From: Ideonella benzenivorans
Lineage (GTDB): Bacteria > Pseudomonadota > Gammaproteobacteria > Burkholderiales > Burkholderiaceae_C
Length of the DNA: 64,000 nt
Assembly (NCBI RefSeq): GCF_020387415.1
Contig: NZ_JAGWCB010000006.1
Span: forward strand, 1-64,000
Direction of reading: 5' to 3'
Positions within the stretch are counted from its first letter, which is position 1. Every line of letters begins with the position of its first letter. The notes under the pieces were generated by a model. That model was not told where the DNA came from. It worked only from the letters and a program-made list of their open reading frames with translations, and did no database searches. Below, in pieces: positions 27,932-36,376 of this stretch. The position numbers and the translations under genes were made by a program.

Positions 27932-29137
27932 ATGCCACGGGGTTTCCTCCTTCTGATCGCGGCGCAGTTCACGTCGGCGCTGGCCGACAACGCGCTGCTC
28001 ATCGTGGCCATCGCGCTGTTGCAGCAACAGGGCCTGCCCGGCTGGTGGGCGCCGCTGCTGAAGTTCTCCTTCACGCTGTCCTATGTGCTGCTGGCGCCGG
28101 TGGTGGGGCCGCTGGCCGATGCCGTGCCCAAGGCCCGGCTGATGGCCTGGATGAACGGGCTGAAGATGCTGGGCCTGGGCGGCATGCTGCTGCCGCTGCA
28201 CCCGGTGCTGGCCTATGCGGTGGTGGGCCTGGGCGCGGCGGGTTATGCGCCGGCCAAGTACGGCCTGGTGACCGAGCTGGTGCCGCCGCAGCGGCTGGTG
28301 GCCGCGAACGGCTGGATCGAGGTTTCGATCGTCTGCGCGGCCCTGCTGGGCACGGTGGTGGGCGGCGGGCTGGTGTCGGCGCCGATGCAGGCGCTGGGGT
28401 TGAATGTCTCGCTGGTGGGGCTGCTGGCGCTGTATGGGCTGGCGGCGTTGCTGCAGTGGGGCGTGCCCGACAGCGGCGCGCGCTACCCCCAGGCCGCCTG
28501 GCACCCGCTGGCGCTGTCACGCGACTTCTGGCGCGCGCACCGGCGGCTGTGGCGGGATGCGGCCGGCGGCCTGTCCCTGTCCGTCACGACGCTGTTCTGG
28601 GGCGTCGGCGCGGTGCTGCAGTTCGCGGTGTTGCGCTGGGCCACCGAGCGGGTGGGCCTGGGGTTGGACCAGGCCGCCTACCTGCAGGCGGTGGTGGCGC
28701 TGGGCGTGGTGGCTGGGGCGGCCGGGGCGGGGCGCTTTGTGCCCTTGCGGCGGGCCATGCGGGTGCTGCCGGCGGGCATTGCGCTGGGCGGCCTGATCGC
28801 GGCGGTGGCGCCCCTGAGCACGCTGGGTCCGGCCCTGCCGCTGCTGGTGCTGACCGGCGCGGTGGGCGGCATCCTGGTGGTGCCGATGAACGCGCTGCTG
28901 CAGCACCGCGGCCACCAGCTGCTGACGGCGGGCCGTTCGATCGCGGTGCAGGGCTTCAACGAGAACCTGAGCGTGCTGGGCATGCTGGCCGTCTACGCCG
29001 GTCTGCATGCGCTGGCGCTGCCGCTGGTGCCCCTGATGATGGGCTTTGGCGGCCTGATCGCCGTCTTCATGGTGGCGCTGATGGTGCGCCGCGGGGCGCG
29101 CCGGCGCGCCCTGGCCTCAGGCGCGGGCCAGCGGTGA
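27932..29137 (+). CDS. lplT: Lysophospholipid transporter LplT
   Basis: 401 residues from ATG 27932, about the length of E. coli LplT (397). Twelve hydrophobic segments. The opening FLLLIAAQFTSALADNALLIVAIALL and the later KYGLVTELVPPQRLVAANGWIEVSIV and VPMNALLQHRGHQLLTAGRSIAVQGFNEN match LplT closely from memory. It flips lysophosphatidylethanolamine across the inner membrane for re-acylation. The acyltransferase (Aas) is not adjacent. Its 3' end overlaps by 21 nt the 3' end of the convergent GT4 gene. Confidence 0.92.
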   Translation: MPRGFLLLIAAQFTSALADNALLIVAIALLQQQGLPGWWAPLLKFSFTLSYVLLAPVVGPLADAVPKARLMAWMNGLKMLGLGGMLLPLHPVLAYAVVGLGAAGYAPAKYGLVTELVPPQRLVAANGWIEVSIVCAALLGTVVGGGLVSAPMQALGLNVSLVGLLALYGLAALLQWGVPDSGARYPQAAWHPLALSRDFWRAHRRLWRDAAGGLSLSVTTLFWGVGAVLQFAVLRWATERVGLGLDQAAYLQAVVALGVVAGAAGAGRFVPLRRAMRVLPAGIALGGLIAAVAPLSTLGPALPLLVLTGAVGGILVVPMNALLQHRGHQLLTAGRSIAVQGFNENLSVLGMLAVYAGLHALALPLVPLMMGFGGLIAVFMVALMVRRGARRRALASGAGQR

Positions 29138-30364
29138 GGCGGCCGGAGCCCGTTGGGGCGCGGCGGCGACCGGCCGGCCGGCGATCAGGTCGGCGTAGAG
29201 GCGTTCGATCTGGTCGATGATGCGTTCCCAGCCCAGGGTCTCGGCGGTGAGACGGGCGTTCTGGCCCATCACCCGCAGGCCTTCGGGGTCGCGCGCCAGG
29301 TCCACCGCCATGCGCTGGAAGGCGGCCATGTTGCCGAACGGGGCCAGCATGCCCGAGTGCTGTGGCCGCACCAGCTGGCCGGCGGCCGCGTAGTCGAAGG
29401 CCAGCACCGGCAGGCCGCTGGCCATGGCCTCGGGCGTGACGTTGCCGAAGGTCTCGGTCAGGCTGGGGAAGAGCAGCAGGTCGGCGCTGGCGTAGTGGGC
29501 CGCCAGATCTTCGCCATGGCGCATGCCGGCGAAGATGGCCTCGGGCAGGCGCTGCTGGATCTCCTTGCGGGCCGGGCCGTCGCCCACCAGCACCAGACGG
29601 GCGCGGGGCTGGGCCTGGCGCATCGCCTCGTAGGCCTCGACCAGCGTGCCCAGGTTCTTCTCGGCGGCCATGCGGCCCACGTGCAGCACGACCAGGTCGT
29701 TCGGCGCCACGCCCCACTGCTCGCGCAGCGCAGCGCTGCGGCGCAGTGGATTGAACAGCACCGTGTCCACCCCGCGCGAGACCACCATCACGTTGCGGAA
29801 GCCGTAGTCGGCCAGCTGGCGGCGCAGGCCTTCGTCGGGCGTCATCGTGCACTGCGTCAGGTTATGGAACTTGCGCAGGTAGGCCATGATGGGCTTGTGC
29901 AGCCAGCCCACGCCGTAGTGCTTGCTGTAGGCATGGAAGTTGGTGCGGAAGTCCGAGCACAGCGGAATCTTCAGGTGCACGGCGGCCTGCAGCGCGCACC
30001 AGCCCATCGGCCCTTCGGTGGCGATGTGCACGATGTCGGGCCGCTGGGTGGACCAGAGCTTGACCAGGGTGCGCTTGGAGGTCAGCCCCATGCGCAGCTG
30101 CGGGTAGCGCGGGATGGGCAGGCCGCGCATCAGCACCTCGTGGAAGCTCTCGCCGTCGATCGCGCGTTCACCCTTCGTCTGGCCCGGGCGGATCAGCTGC
30201 AGATCGTGGTTGTGGGCTCGCAGCCCCTCCACGACGCTGGCGATGGTGCGCGCCACGCCATTGACTTCGGGGGGGTAGGTCTCGGTGACCACCGCGATGC
30301 GCAGCGAGCGCCGCTGGGCGGGGTAGTCGTCCACGAGGATGTCGGCGGCTGCGGAGGTGTCCAT
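29117..30364 (-). CDS. GT4-family glycosyltransferase
   Basis: 415 residues from ATG 30364. The N-terminal donor/acceptor region begins RIAVVTETYPPEVNGVART, the GT4 signature, and the C-terminal domain has VVLHVGRMAAEKNLGTLVEAY, LVLVGDGPARKEIQ and the E-x7-E motif (FPSLTETFGNVTPEAMASGLPV). This subgroup includes sugar transferases to diacylglycerol or phosphatidyl-inositol-type lipids. It probably acts at the inner membrane; near the MGDG-synthase-like enzyme and LplT it may belong to glycolipid assembly. Confidence 0.88.
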   Translation of the reverse strand: MDTSAAADILVDDYPAQRRSLRIAVVTETYPPEVNGVARTIASVVEGLRAHNHDLQLIRPGQTKGERAIDGESFHEVLMRGLPIPRYPQLRMGLTSKRTLVKLWSTQRPDIVHIATEGPMGWCALQAAVHLKIPLCSDFRTNFHAYSKHYGVGWLHKPIMAYLRKFHNLTQCTMTPDEGLRRQLADYGFRNVMVVSRGVDTVLFNPLRRSAALREQWGVAPNDLVVLHVGRMAAEKNLGTLVEAYEAMRQAQPRARLVLVGDGPARKEIQQRLPEAIFAGMRHGEDLAAHYASADLLLFPSLTETFGNVTPEAMASGLPVLAFDYAAAGQLVRPQHSGMLAPFGNMAAFQRMAVDLARDPEGLRVMGQNARLTAETLGWERIIDQIERLYADLIAGRPVAAAPQRAPAASPLARA

Positions 30365-30494
30365 GCGCCGATGGTGAGCAGGCTTCGCAACAATCCGATG
30401 ACGGTGCAGACCCGCCACACGACAGGGGATCGTCACGGCAGCTTCATGAAGCCTCGTCATGCTCCGGTCACTCATTTTTCTTGGAGCCGACCCG

Positions 30495-31151
30495 GTGAAC
30501 GAGTTCATGAAGCTGCTGCAGGAGCAGCGTTGGGATGACCATCGCTTTTATCACCAGTGCCGCATCAACCAGTCCCTGCACCTGCTGAGCGCGCTCAGCT
30601 TCCTGGTGGCCTATGCCCTGCTGTTCATCGACCCGGCGGCTGCCGGCCTGCTGGGCTGGGGCGTGTCGATGGTGAGCCGCCAGGCCGGCCACTTCTTCTT
30701 CGAGCCGCGTGGCTATGACCGCGTCAACGACGTCAGTTTCCAGTACAAGGAGGACGTCAAGGTGGGCTACAACCTGCGCCGCAAGGTGGTGCTGATGGGC
30801 ATCTGGGTGGCGGTGCCGCTGCTGCTGGCCCTCTCGCCCAGCCTGTTCGGTCTGATCGAGCCGGCCGGCGAGACCGGTGGCCTGGTGTCGGGCTACTGGC
30901 ACGACGTGGGCATCTTCTGGCTGGCACTGGGCGTGGGCGGCCTGCTGTTCCGCACCGTGCACCTGTTCTTCCTGCAGGGCGTCCTGGCCGGCCTGTGCTG
31001 GATGAGCAAGATCCTGACCGACCCGGTGCACGACGTGATGCTGTACTGGAAGTCGCCGTTCTACCTGCTGCGCGGCCAACGCCTGGACCCGATGGCGCAT
31101 GTGGCCGAGCACCACCATGATCACGAGGCCGAGGATGTCTCGCTGACCTGA
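30495..31151 (+). CDS. Hypothetical integral membrane protein
   Basis: 218 residues from GTG 30495, with GGAG 9 nt upstream; ATG 30507 is an alternative. About four transmembrane segments are visible (around 24-58, 97-117, 137-165). A charged SRQAGHFFFEPRGYDRVND block lies between helices 2 and 3, and the C-terminus has a H-H-H-D-H cluster. H-x-x-x-E and the His-rich tail hint at metal binding, and the arrangement recalls fatty-acid-modifying membrane enzymes, but no family is recognised. A terminator follows at 31174. Confidence 0.6.
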   Translation: MNEFMKLLQEQRWDDHRFYHQCRINQSLHLLSALSFLVAYALLFIDPAAAGLLGWGVSMVSRQAGHFFFEPRGYDRVNDVSFQYKEDVKVGYNLRRKVVLMGIWVAVPLLLALSPSLFGLIEPAGETGGLVSGYWHDVGIFWLALGVGGLLFRTVHLFFLQGVLAGLCWMSKILTDPVHDVMLYWKSPFYLLRGQRLDPMAHVAEHHHDHEAEDVSLT

Positions 31152-31173
31152 TCTCGGTGGCTGTTCCTTGAGG

Positions 31174-31205
31174 AAGGCCCGTCGGCGCAAGCCGGCGGGC
31201 CTTTG
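31174..31205 (+). terminator. Rho-independent terminator after membrane protein gene
   Basis: A GC-rich stem AAGGCCCGTCGGC pairs with GCCGGCGGGCCTT (one mismatch) around GCAA, then TTTGTGCTT. It lies 23 nt after the stop at 31151 and separates this gene from the convergent aminotransferase gene. Confidence 0.75.
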
Positions 31206-31238
31206 TGCTTGCGGGGCCCTGTTCCGGGCCCAGGTGGA

Positions 31239-32894
31239 TCAGCGCTTGCGCCAGTGCGCGAGAACTTCCCGCAGAATGCCGCGGCGGATGCCCTTGTCGC
31301 TCTGGCCCGGGGCCTGCCACCACCAGCCATCGGCCTGCATGGCCTGGCAGGCGGCGACGAAGCGGCTGGCGATGCGCTCGAAGTCCTCGTCGGTGGTGGC
31401 CAGGCTGAAGATCAGTCGGCCGGTGCCCACCCAGCTCAGCAGCAGGCCCTGGTCGCGCAGGTAGAACTGCAGCATCCAGTTGTAGCGCGACGGTTGGGTG
31501 TAGGTGACGGTCCAGACGCTGGTCATGTTGGCCACCCGCACCGGCAGGCCGGCCACTTCCAGCCGGTGGTTGAGCTGCTCGGCGCGCTGGTCCTGCAGCG
31601 TGTCGAAGCGGGCGTACATCTCGGTCGCTTCCGGCGTGTCGAGATAGTCCAGGAAGGCCGCCATCGACGCCATCACATAGGGGTGCGAATTGAAGGTGCC
31701 GCGGGCGAAGCAGATGTCGGCCGGGTGGGCGTCGTTGAAGCGGCGCATCAGCTCACGGCGGCCGCAGACCACGCCCACCGGCAGGCCGCCGCCCAGGGTC
31801 TTGCCGTAGGTGACCATGTCGGCCTGCACGCCGAAGTATTCCTGCGCGCCGCCGCGGCCCAGGCGGAAGCCCATGAAGACCTCGTCGAAGATCAGCACGA
31901 TGCCGCGTTCGGTGCACACCTCGCGCACCTTCTTCAGCCAGGCGGTGGTGGCGGCGCGGTCGTAGTGGGCGCGGCGCGAGCTGTCCACCAGGGACGAGTC
32001 GCCCGGCGCGGCCTTGTTCGGGTGCAGGGCCTGCAGCGGGTTGATCAGCACGCAGGCGATGTCGTTGCGGGTGCGCAGCACCTCGATGCTGCGGTCATCG
32101 TGGTCGCGCAGGGTGTAGGTCTCGCGCGGGGGCAGGGGGTTGCCGGGGCCGGGCTGCACGTCCTCCCACCAGCCGTGGTACGCGCCGCAGAAGCGCACCA
32201 GGTGGCGCTTCTTGGTGTGGTAGCGGGCCAGACGCACGGCCTGCATCACCGCCTCGGTGCCGGACATGTGGAAGCTCACCTCGTCCAGGCCCGACAGGCG
32301 CTGGAGCTTCTCCACATTGCCGGCCACGCAGGGGTGCAGGGTGCCCAGCACCGGGCCGTAGTCCGCCACCTGGGCGCTGCCCTGGGCGATCAGGCGCTTG
32401 TAGACGTCATGGCCGAAGAGGTTGACGCCGTAGGAGCCGGTGAGGTCGTCGTAGACCTGGCCGTCCAGGTCGGTCAGCGTGATGCCCTGCGTGGCCACGC
32501 CCACATTGCCCAGCTTGAGGTGCTGGCGCAGGTAGGGGCTGAACTGGAAAGGCACGCGGTACTGGCTGGTGAACTGCAGGTCCGACAGGCCCGGGCGCAG
32601 CGCGTCCGTCCAGGCGATGGAGCGGGCATGCTGCTCGCCCAGCCGCTGGGCCAGGGCGGCGAAGCCCTGGCGGCGCTGGGCCTGCACCTCAGCGGGGGCG
32701 CCGTCGCAGCCGAAGAACTGCTCGGCGTCATAGGCATAGCCGGGCAGCAGCCGGGCCACCCGCTGCGCCATGCGCGAGTGGCCGGTCAGCGAGGGGTGCT
32801 TGGCCATCGACAGCTGCAGGCGGCGAACCGCCTTCGGTGCGAGGGTCAGCAGGGCGGCCGCAGCCACGGCGCTCAGGGTCAGGGTCTCGTTCAT
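31239..32894 (-). CDS. Class III PLP-dependent aminotransferase, membrane-anchored
   Basis: 551 residues, longer than glutamate-1-semialdehyde aminomutase (about 430) by an N-terminal extension with a hydrophobic segment (residues 5-20), then a helical linker. The catalytic lysine lies in TYGKTLGGGLPVG (about residue 363). F-D-E-V-F-M-G-F-R marks the PLP ring-stacking Asp block and SFHMSGTEAVMQAVRLAR is the phosphate cup. The amino acceptor is unknown. The gene is divergent from psd with 65 nt between and a 16-bp inverted repeat there, which suggests a role in lipid or envelope modification. Confidence 0.85.
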   Translation of the reverse strand: MNETLTLSAVAAAALLTLAPKAVRRLQLSMAKHPSLTGHSRMAQRVARLLPGYAYDAEQFFGCDGAPAEVQAQRRQGFAALAQRLGEQHARSIAWTDALRPGLSDLQFTSQYRVPFQFSPYLRQHLKLGNVGVATQGITLTDLDGQVYDDLTGSYGVNLFGHDVYKRLIAQGSAQVADYGPVLGTLHPCVAGNVEKLQRLSGLDEVSFHMSGTEAVMQAVRLARYHTKKRHLVRFCGAYHGWWEDVQPGPGNPLPPRETYTLRDHDDRSIEVLRTRNDIACVLINPLQALHPNKAAPGDSSLVDSSRRAHYDRAATTAWLKKVREVCTERGIVLIFDEVFMGFRLGRGGAQEYFGVQADMVTYGKTLGGGLPVGVVCGRRELMRRFNDAHPADICFARGTFNSHPYVMASMAAFLDYLDTPEATEMYARFDTLQDQRAEQLNHRLEVAGLPVRVANMTSVWTVTYTQPSRYNWMLQFYLRDQGLLLSWVGTGRLIFSLATTDEDFERIASRFVAACQAMQADGWWWQAPGQSDKGIRRGILREVLAHWRKR

Positions 32895-32908
32895 TTGTCA
32901 CATCGTCC

Positions 32909-32924
32909 TGGGAGACTGCTCCCA
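32909..32924. promoter_or_regulatory. Inverted repeat between aminotransferase gene and psd
   Basis: TGGGAG and CTCCCA form perfect 6-bp arms around ACTG, in the 65-nt region shared by the two divergent genes. It may be an operator for both. The inference is positional only. Confidence 0.35.
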
Positions 32925-32959
32925 AAGGCGTATCTGTACCCGCTGCTGTTGACATCCCC

Positions 32960-33850
32960 ATGAAAGTGCTGCGTACCTGGCGTGACCGCCTGCTGCAACA
33001 AGAAGATCTGAACTTCCTGCTGACCAACCGCATCCCCCGTCTGGCGGCCACCCATGCCATGGGCTGGTTCAGCCAGATCCGCAGCCCGCTGCTGGCGCGC
33101 CTGTCCATCGGCGTGTGGCGGCTGTTCACCGAGCTGGACCTGAGCGAAGCGAAGCAGCAGCGCTTCGAGAGCCTGCACGACTGCTTTGTGCGGGAGCTCA
33201 AGGACGGCGCCCGCACGGTGGATGCGGACCCGGCCGTGCTGGCCAGCCCCTGCGACGCCATCGTGGGCGCCTGCGGCGCGGTGCAGGACGGCCAGGTCTG
33301 GCAGGCCAAGGGCTTTCCGTACACGGTGGCCGATCTGTTCGGCCATGCCGAGCGCGCGGCGCCCTACCGCGACGGCGTGTTCGTCACGCTGCGGTTGACG
33401 TCAGCGATGTACCACCACTTCCACGCGCCGGCCGACGGCACGGTGCAGCATGTGACCCACATCGCGGGCGACACCTGGAACGTCAACCCCATCGCGCTCA
33501 AGCGGGTGGAGCGCCTGTTCTGCAAGAACGAGCGCGCGGCCATCCACCTGAGACTGGACCGCGGCGGCCACCTGCTGGCCCTGGTGCCGGTGGCGGCGGT
33601 GCTGGTGGCCAGCCTGCGCCTGAAGTTCATGGACCTGCTGCTGCACACCCGCTACCGCGGGCCGGACGAACTGCCTTGCGATGCGCATGTGAGCAGGGGC
33701 CAGGACCTGGGCTGGTTCCAGCACGGCTCCACCATCATCGTGTTCGCGCCCCGGGGCTTTGCGTTGGCCGAGGGCATCGAGGTGGGGACGCGGGTGCGGA
33801 TGGGGCAGGCGCTGATGCGGTGGCCAGAACAGGCCACCCTGAACCCGTGA
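32960..33850 (+). CDS. psd: Phosphatidylserine decarboxylase
   Basis: 296 residues from ATG 32960. The pyruvoyl-forming self-cleavage site is H-G-S-T near residue 255 (WFQHGSTIIVF), with the serine becoming the pyruvoyl group. Other family blocks are SPCDAIVGACG, MYHHFHAPADG and NVNPIALKRVERLFCKNERA. It makes phosphatidylethanolamine from phosphatidylserine at the inner membrane. It may be the only copy or a second copy in this genome; pssA is not adjacent. The aminotransferase and the glycosyltransferases nearby support a lipid-metabolism neighbourhood. Confidence 0.93.
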   Translation: MKVLRTWRDRLLQQEDLNFLLTNRIPRLAATHAMGWFSQIRSPLLARLSIGVWRLFTELDLSEAKQQRFESLHDCFVRELKDGARTVDADPAVLASPCDAIVGACGAVQDGQVWQAKGFPYTVADLFGHAERAAPYRDGVFVTLRLTSAMYHHFHAPADGTVQHVTHIAGDTWNVNPIALKRVERLFCKNERAAIHLRLDRGGHLLALVPVAAVLVASLRLKFMDLLLHTRYRGPDELPCDAHVSRGQDLGWFQHGSTIIVFAPRGFALAEGIEVGTRVRMGQALMRWPEQATLNP

Positions 33851-33890
33851 AGCGCGTGGCGCGGCCCGCCTGCCCACGGGTGAAGCAAGC

Positions 33891-34952
33891 TCAACCTTGC
33901 TCGTCGTCCCACTGCCAGATCGTGGCGCCGTAGTCGCCGCCGACTTCGGGCATCACCTGCCCTGCCTCGAAGCGCTGGCGGCTGCCGGCGCGGGCAGGGG
34001 TGAACCAGAAGCCAGTCTTGGGGCAGGGATGGTTGGCTTCGCAGCGCAGGTTCTGCGGCGCGACCTTGGCGCCGTCGCGTACCGCATGCTCGATAGCCAC
34101 CGATTCGCTCGGCGTTTGATAGTGCCGCTCTTCGTCGGGAATCTTGCCGTCCTTGTAGCGGGTGTCTTCCCAGAGCAGGCGCCAGAGGAAGTCGGAAGTC
34201 GCCTTCTGCGTTACATCCCAGCTTTGCGGACCGAATTCAAGGCCGGTTTCACCTTCAGCCTTCTCGCTTTTGACGAAATACGCCATGCCTCCGACGATGT
34301 TTCCCTGTGCGTCGACTTGTTCGTAGATTCCGTCTTTGGGGGCACTCGCGCCGGGCTTGAAACTGATGTCCCAGCGGGGTTCGGGGAGTGACGTGTCGAA
34401 CGGGAGATACGCCAGCAATGGGCGAGCGCCGGCGCGCCGAGGTCGATCTAAGGCCGAATACGCGATTTCGTGCCCCACGGCCATCGCTGCATCGTGCGCG
34501 GCGTAGTACGCGCGCAGCAGCGACAAGGGCACACCATACGATGCCAAGTGTTGGATGTGTTCTTCAGCCGGCGTCAATTCAAGGCGCCGTTGAATCAGGC
34601 CGGTGTTGATCTTGCCCAGCCAGCCCTCTGACGATCTCCGAAGCCAGACACTGCGATCGCCTCGTCGCAGGCTCTGCAAGCCCCGCTCGTAGTTCAACTG
34701 ATCGTTGACGATGTATTTGTAGCTTGTGACGTCCTCTTCGGGCGGATCGTCTTGGCTGCGCAGCCACTTCTCCCACTCCTTCGCAAACGCCGTCCAGAGG
34801 TTTGCGTTGTGCTCGATGGCCGTGACGGAGGTATTGCGCTTGAGCCACCAGAACAGCGCCCGACGGTCACGGTCGCTGGGTTGCGAGAACGGCGCGTGCC
34901 CATTCGGCCGCAGCGGCGCTTTGCCGCCGAACAATGAAGGCAGTAAACCCAT
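33891..34952 (-). CDS. T6SS immunity protein (Imm71/Imm72-like)
   Basis: 353 residues. Its ATG shares one base with the stop of the effector gene (TGATG), so translation is coupled. The protein is soluble with no signal peptide. The C-terminal block with CEANHPCPKTGFWFTPARAG, then F-x-x-G-x-x-M-P and D-Y-G-A-T-I-W-Q-W-D resembles immunity families Imm71/Imm72 known to me from polymorphic toxin and T6SS loci. I infer cytoplasmic or inner-membrane-side neutralisation of the co-encoded effector. GC is lower than in the flanking core genes. Confidence 0.65.
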   Translation of the reverse strand: MGLLPSLFGGKAPLRPNGHAPFSQPSDRDRRALFWWLKRNTSVTAIEHNANLWTAFAKEWEKWLRSQDDPPEEDVTSYKYIVNDQLNYERGLQSLRRGDRSVWLRRSSEGWLGKINTGLIQRRLELTPAEEHIQHLASYGVPLSLLRAYYAAHDAAMAVGHEIAYSALDRPRRAGARPLLAYLPFDTSLPEPRWDISFKPGASAPKDGIYEQVDAQGNIVGGMAYFVKSEKAEGETGLEFGPQSWDVTQKATSDFLWRLLWEDTRYKDGKIPDEERHYQTPSESVAIEHAVRDGAKVAPQNLRCEANHPCPKTGFWFTPARAGSRQRFEAGQVMPEVGGDYGATIWQWDDEQG

Positions 34953-36376
34953 CAGTGCGCTCCTGCAGCGGCTGGCCGCTTGCTTTGGTCTTCATATTGC
35001 TCCAGCCGTTGCAGACGCGCAGCGCCCGCAGCCTTGACGTTGCCGGCCGCATAGCCCACACCGTCCAGGTCCTTCCAGCCGGTCGCCAGCGAATCGGCCA
35101 CCCATTCAACAGACTCAGCGAACTTCTGTTCCCAAGCGGCGATGAAGATCTGGCTCCGTCCGCCGGGCAGGTATTGCCCAGGGTTGGTCATGCCGAACTG
35201 CTCGGCGGCCCGACCTTCCCAGACGTTCAGTGAATGACCGGGCTTGACCCTGACGATGCTGTATGCGCCGTTCGTGCTGAATTCGTCCAGCACGGCCAGC
35301 ACCTCGCGCCACTGCGTGCCACCTTGCATGAATTCGCGCCAACTCTTGTCGTTCACGCCGGGAGGCAGCCGCACCCACCAGGGCCCGGTTTTCGTCTTTG
35401 CCACCGACGTGTGGATGCGAAGCAGGTATTCACCGCCCGTTGCCTCGGCTGCCTTGATGGGGCCGGAGAACGCAGCGATGCCTGTGTAAACGTCCTCCTC
35501 AAGCGCCGTGGGTCCGGTCGAATGCATCAAGTCCGGCCAGCCGTCCTTGGGCTGGTAGACCTTGGCAATGGCGGCTTCGTCTTCGGCCTTGCCGGTCGCC
35601 TTCGCCACATTCTGCCGCCACCCCCCATGCGCCGAGCGTTCAGCGGCGACTTCGCTTTGCTCGATGAGCCGGCCTTCGGCCTCACGCGTGACGTTGCGCG
35701 CGCCTGGCATCACGTGGTGCCATTCGCCCCGGTACACCAACTGCTGCAGTCGCAACAGCTTGGCATTCAGTTCCTTGAGGCCTTCGGGGATCATCTTGAC
35801 GCCCTTGTCCTTCACCGCCTGGAAGCCCTTCGTCCAGCCATCCAGCTTCGCGAGCAATGACTTGGACAGCACGCCGCCCAGCTTGGCTTTGATCCTCTGG
35901 GGGGTCTGGATCAGCGTGTCCATCAAGCTGTTGAACGACGCCATCACCTTGGACTCGTAGGCCATCACATTCAACCCTTTGAGCCATTGCACAGCATTGC
36001 CATGGCCTACGCGGTTTAGAAATGCGATGACGTCCTGAAGCACCTTGGCGTTCTTGGCTGCATCTTCGGTGACGTTGAGGGCCAGGCGGCCCACGCCCTT
36101 GACCACGCCTCCGAAGACCGGAATCAACGCAAAGACAAAGATCACCAGCAGCATCCACTGCATTTTGTCTTCGCGCTTCTTTTCGTCGCCAGCCAATCCG
36201 AGACTGATGGCAATGAGGTCCCGCGCAGCGGTCACATCCCCAACGACCGGAATCATCCCGATGACCGCATCGGTGATGATCTGGCTGAGGTTCATCTTGT
36301 CATTGAAGGCCCCCTGGACGGTTCCCCACATCCAGTCCATCACGTCCAACGCAATGCTTTTGGATTCGGTGCTCAT
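34952..36376 (-). CDS. Putative VgrG-linked T6SS effector with two-helix N-terminal domain
   Basis: 474 residues. The ATG overlaps the vgrG stop by 4 nt. Two hydrophobic segments are clear: around residues 33-60 (IITDAVIGMIPVVGDVTAARDL) and 73-95 (MQWMLLVIFVFALIPVFGG). This pre-toxin arrangement is shared with other T6SS and polymorphic toxins and may carry the toxin through membranes. The C-terminal part (about 220-474) has no motif I can name; a conserved-looking LLRIHTS, VWEGRAAEQ and YLPGGRSQIFI pattern is visible. The function is unknown, but the vgrG and immunity neighbours identify it as an effector. Confidence 0.7.
   Translation of the reverse strand: MSTESKSIALDVMDWMWGTVQGAFNDKMNLSQIITDAVIGMIPVVGDVTAARDLIAISLGLAGDEKKREDKMQWMLLVIFVFALIPVFGGVVKGVGRLALNVTEDAAKNAKVLQDVIAFLNRVGHGNAVQWLKGLNVMAYESKVMASFNSLMDTLIQTPQRIKAKLGGVLSKSLLAKLDGWTKGFQAVKDKGVKMIPEGLKELNAKLLRLQQLVYRGEWHHVMPGARNVTREAEGRLIEQSEVAAERSAHGGWRQNVAKATGKAEDEAAIAKVYQPKDGWPDLMHSTGPTALEEDVYTGIAAFSGPIKAAEATGGEYLLRIHTSVAKTKTGPWWVRLPPGVNDKSWREFMQGGTQWREVLAVLDEFSTNGAYSIVRVKPGHSLNVWEGRAAEQFGMTNPGQYLPGGRSQIFIAAWEQKFAESVEWVADSLATGWKDLDGVGYAAGNVKAAGAARLQRLEQYEDQSKRPAAAGAH

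Noticed and set aside
34952-36376. ADP-ribosyltransferase assignment for the T6SS effector
   Set aside because: LLRIHTS and YLPGGRSQIFI vaguely recall an ADP-ribosyltransferase core, but the expected catalytic glutamate near the last strand is not visible. I left the toxin unassigned.
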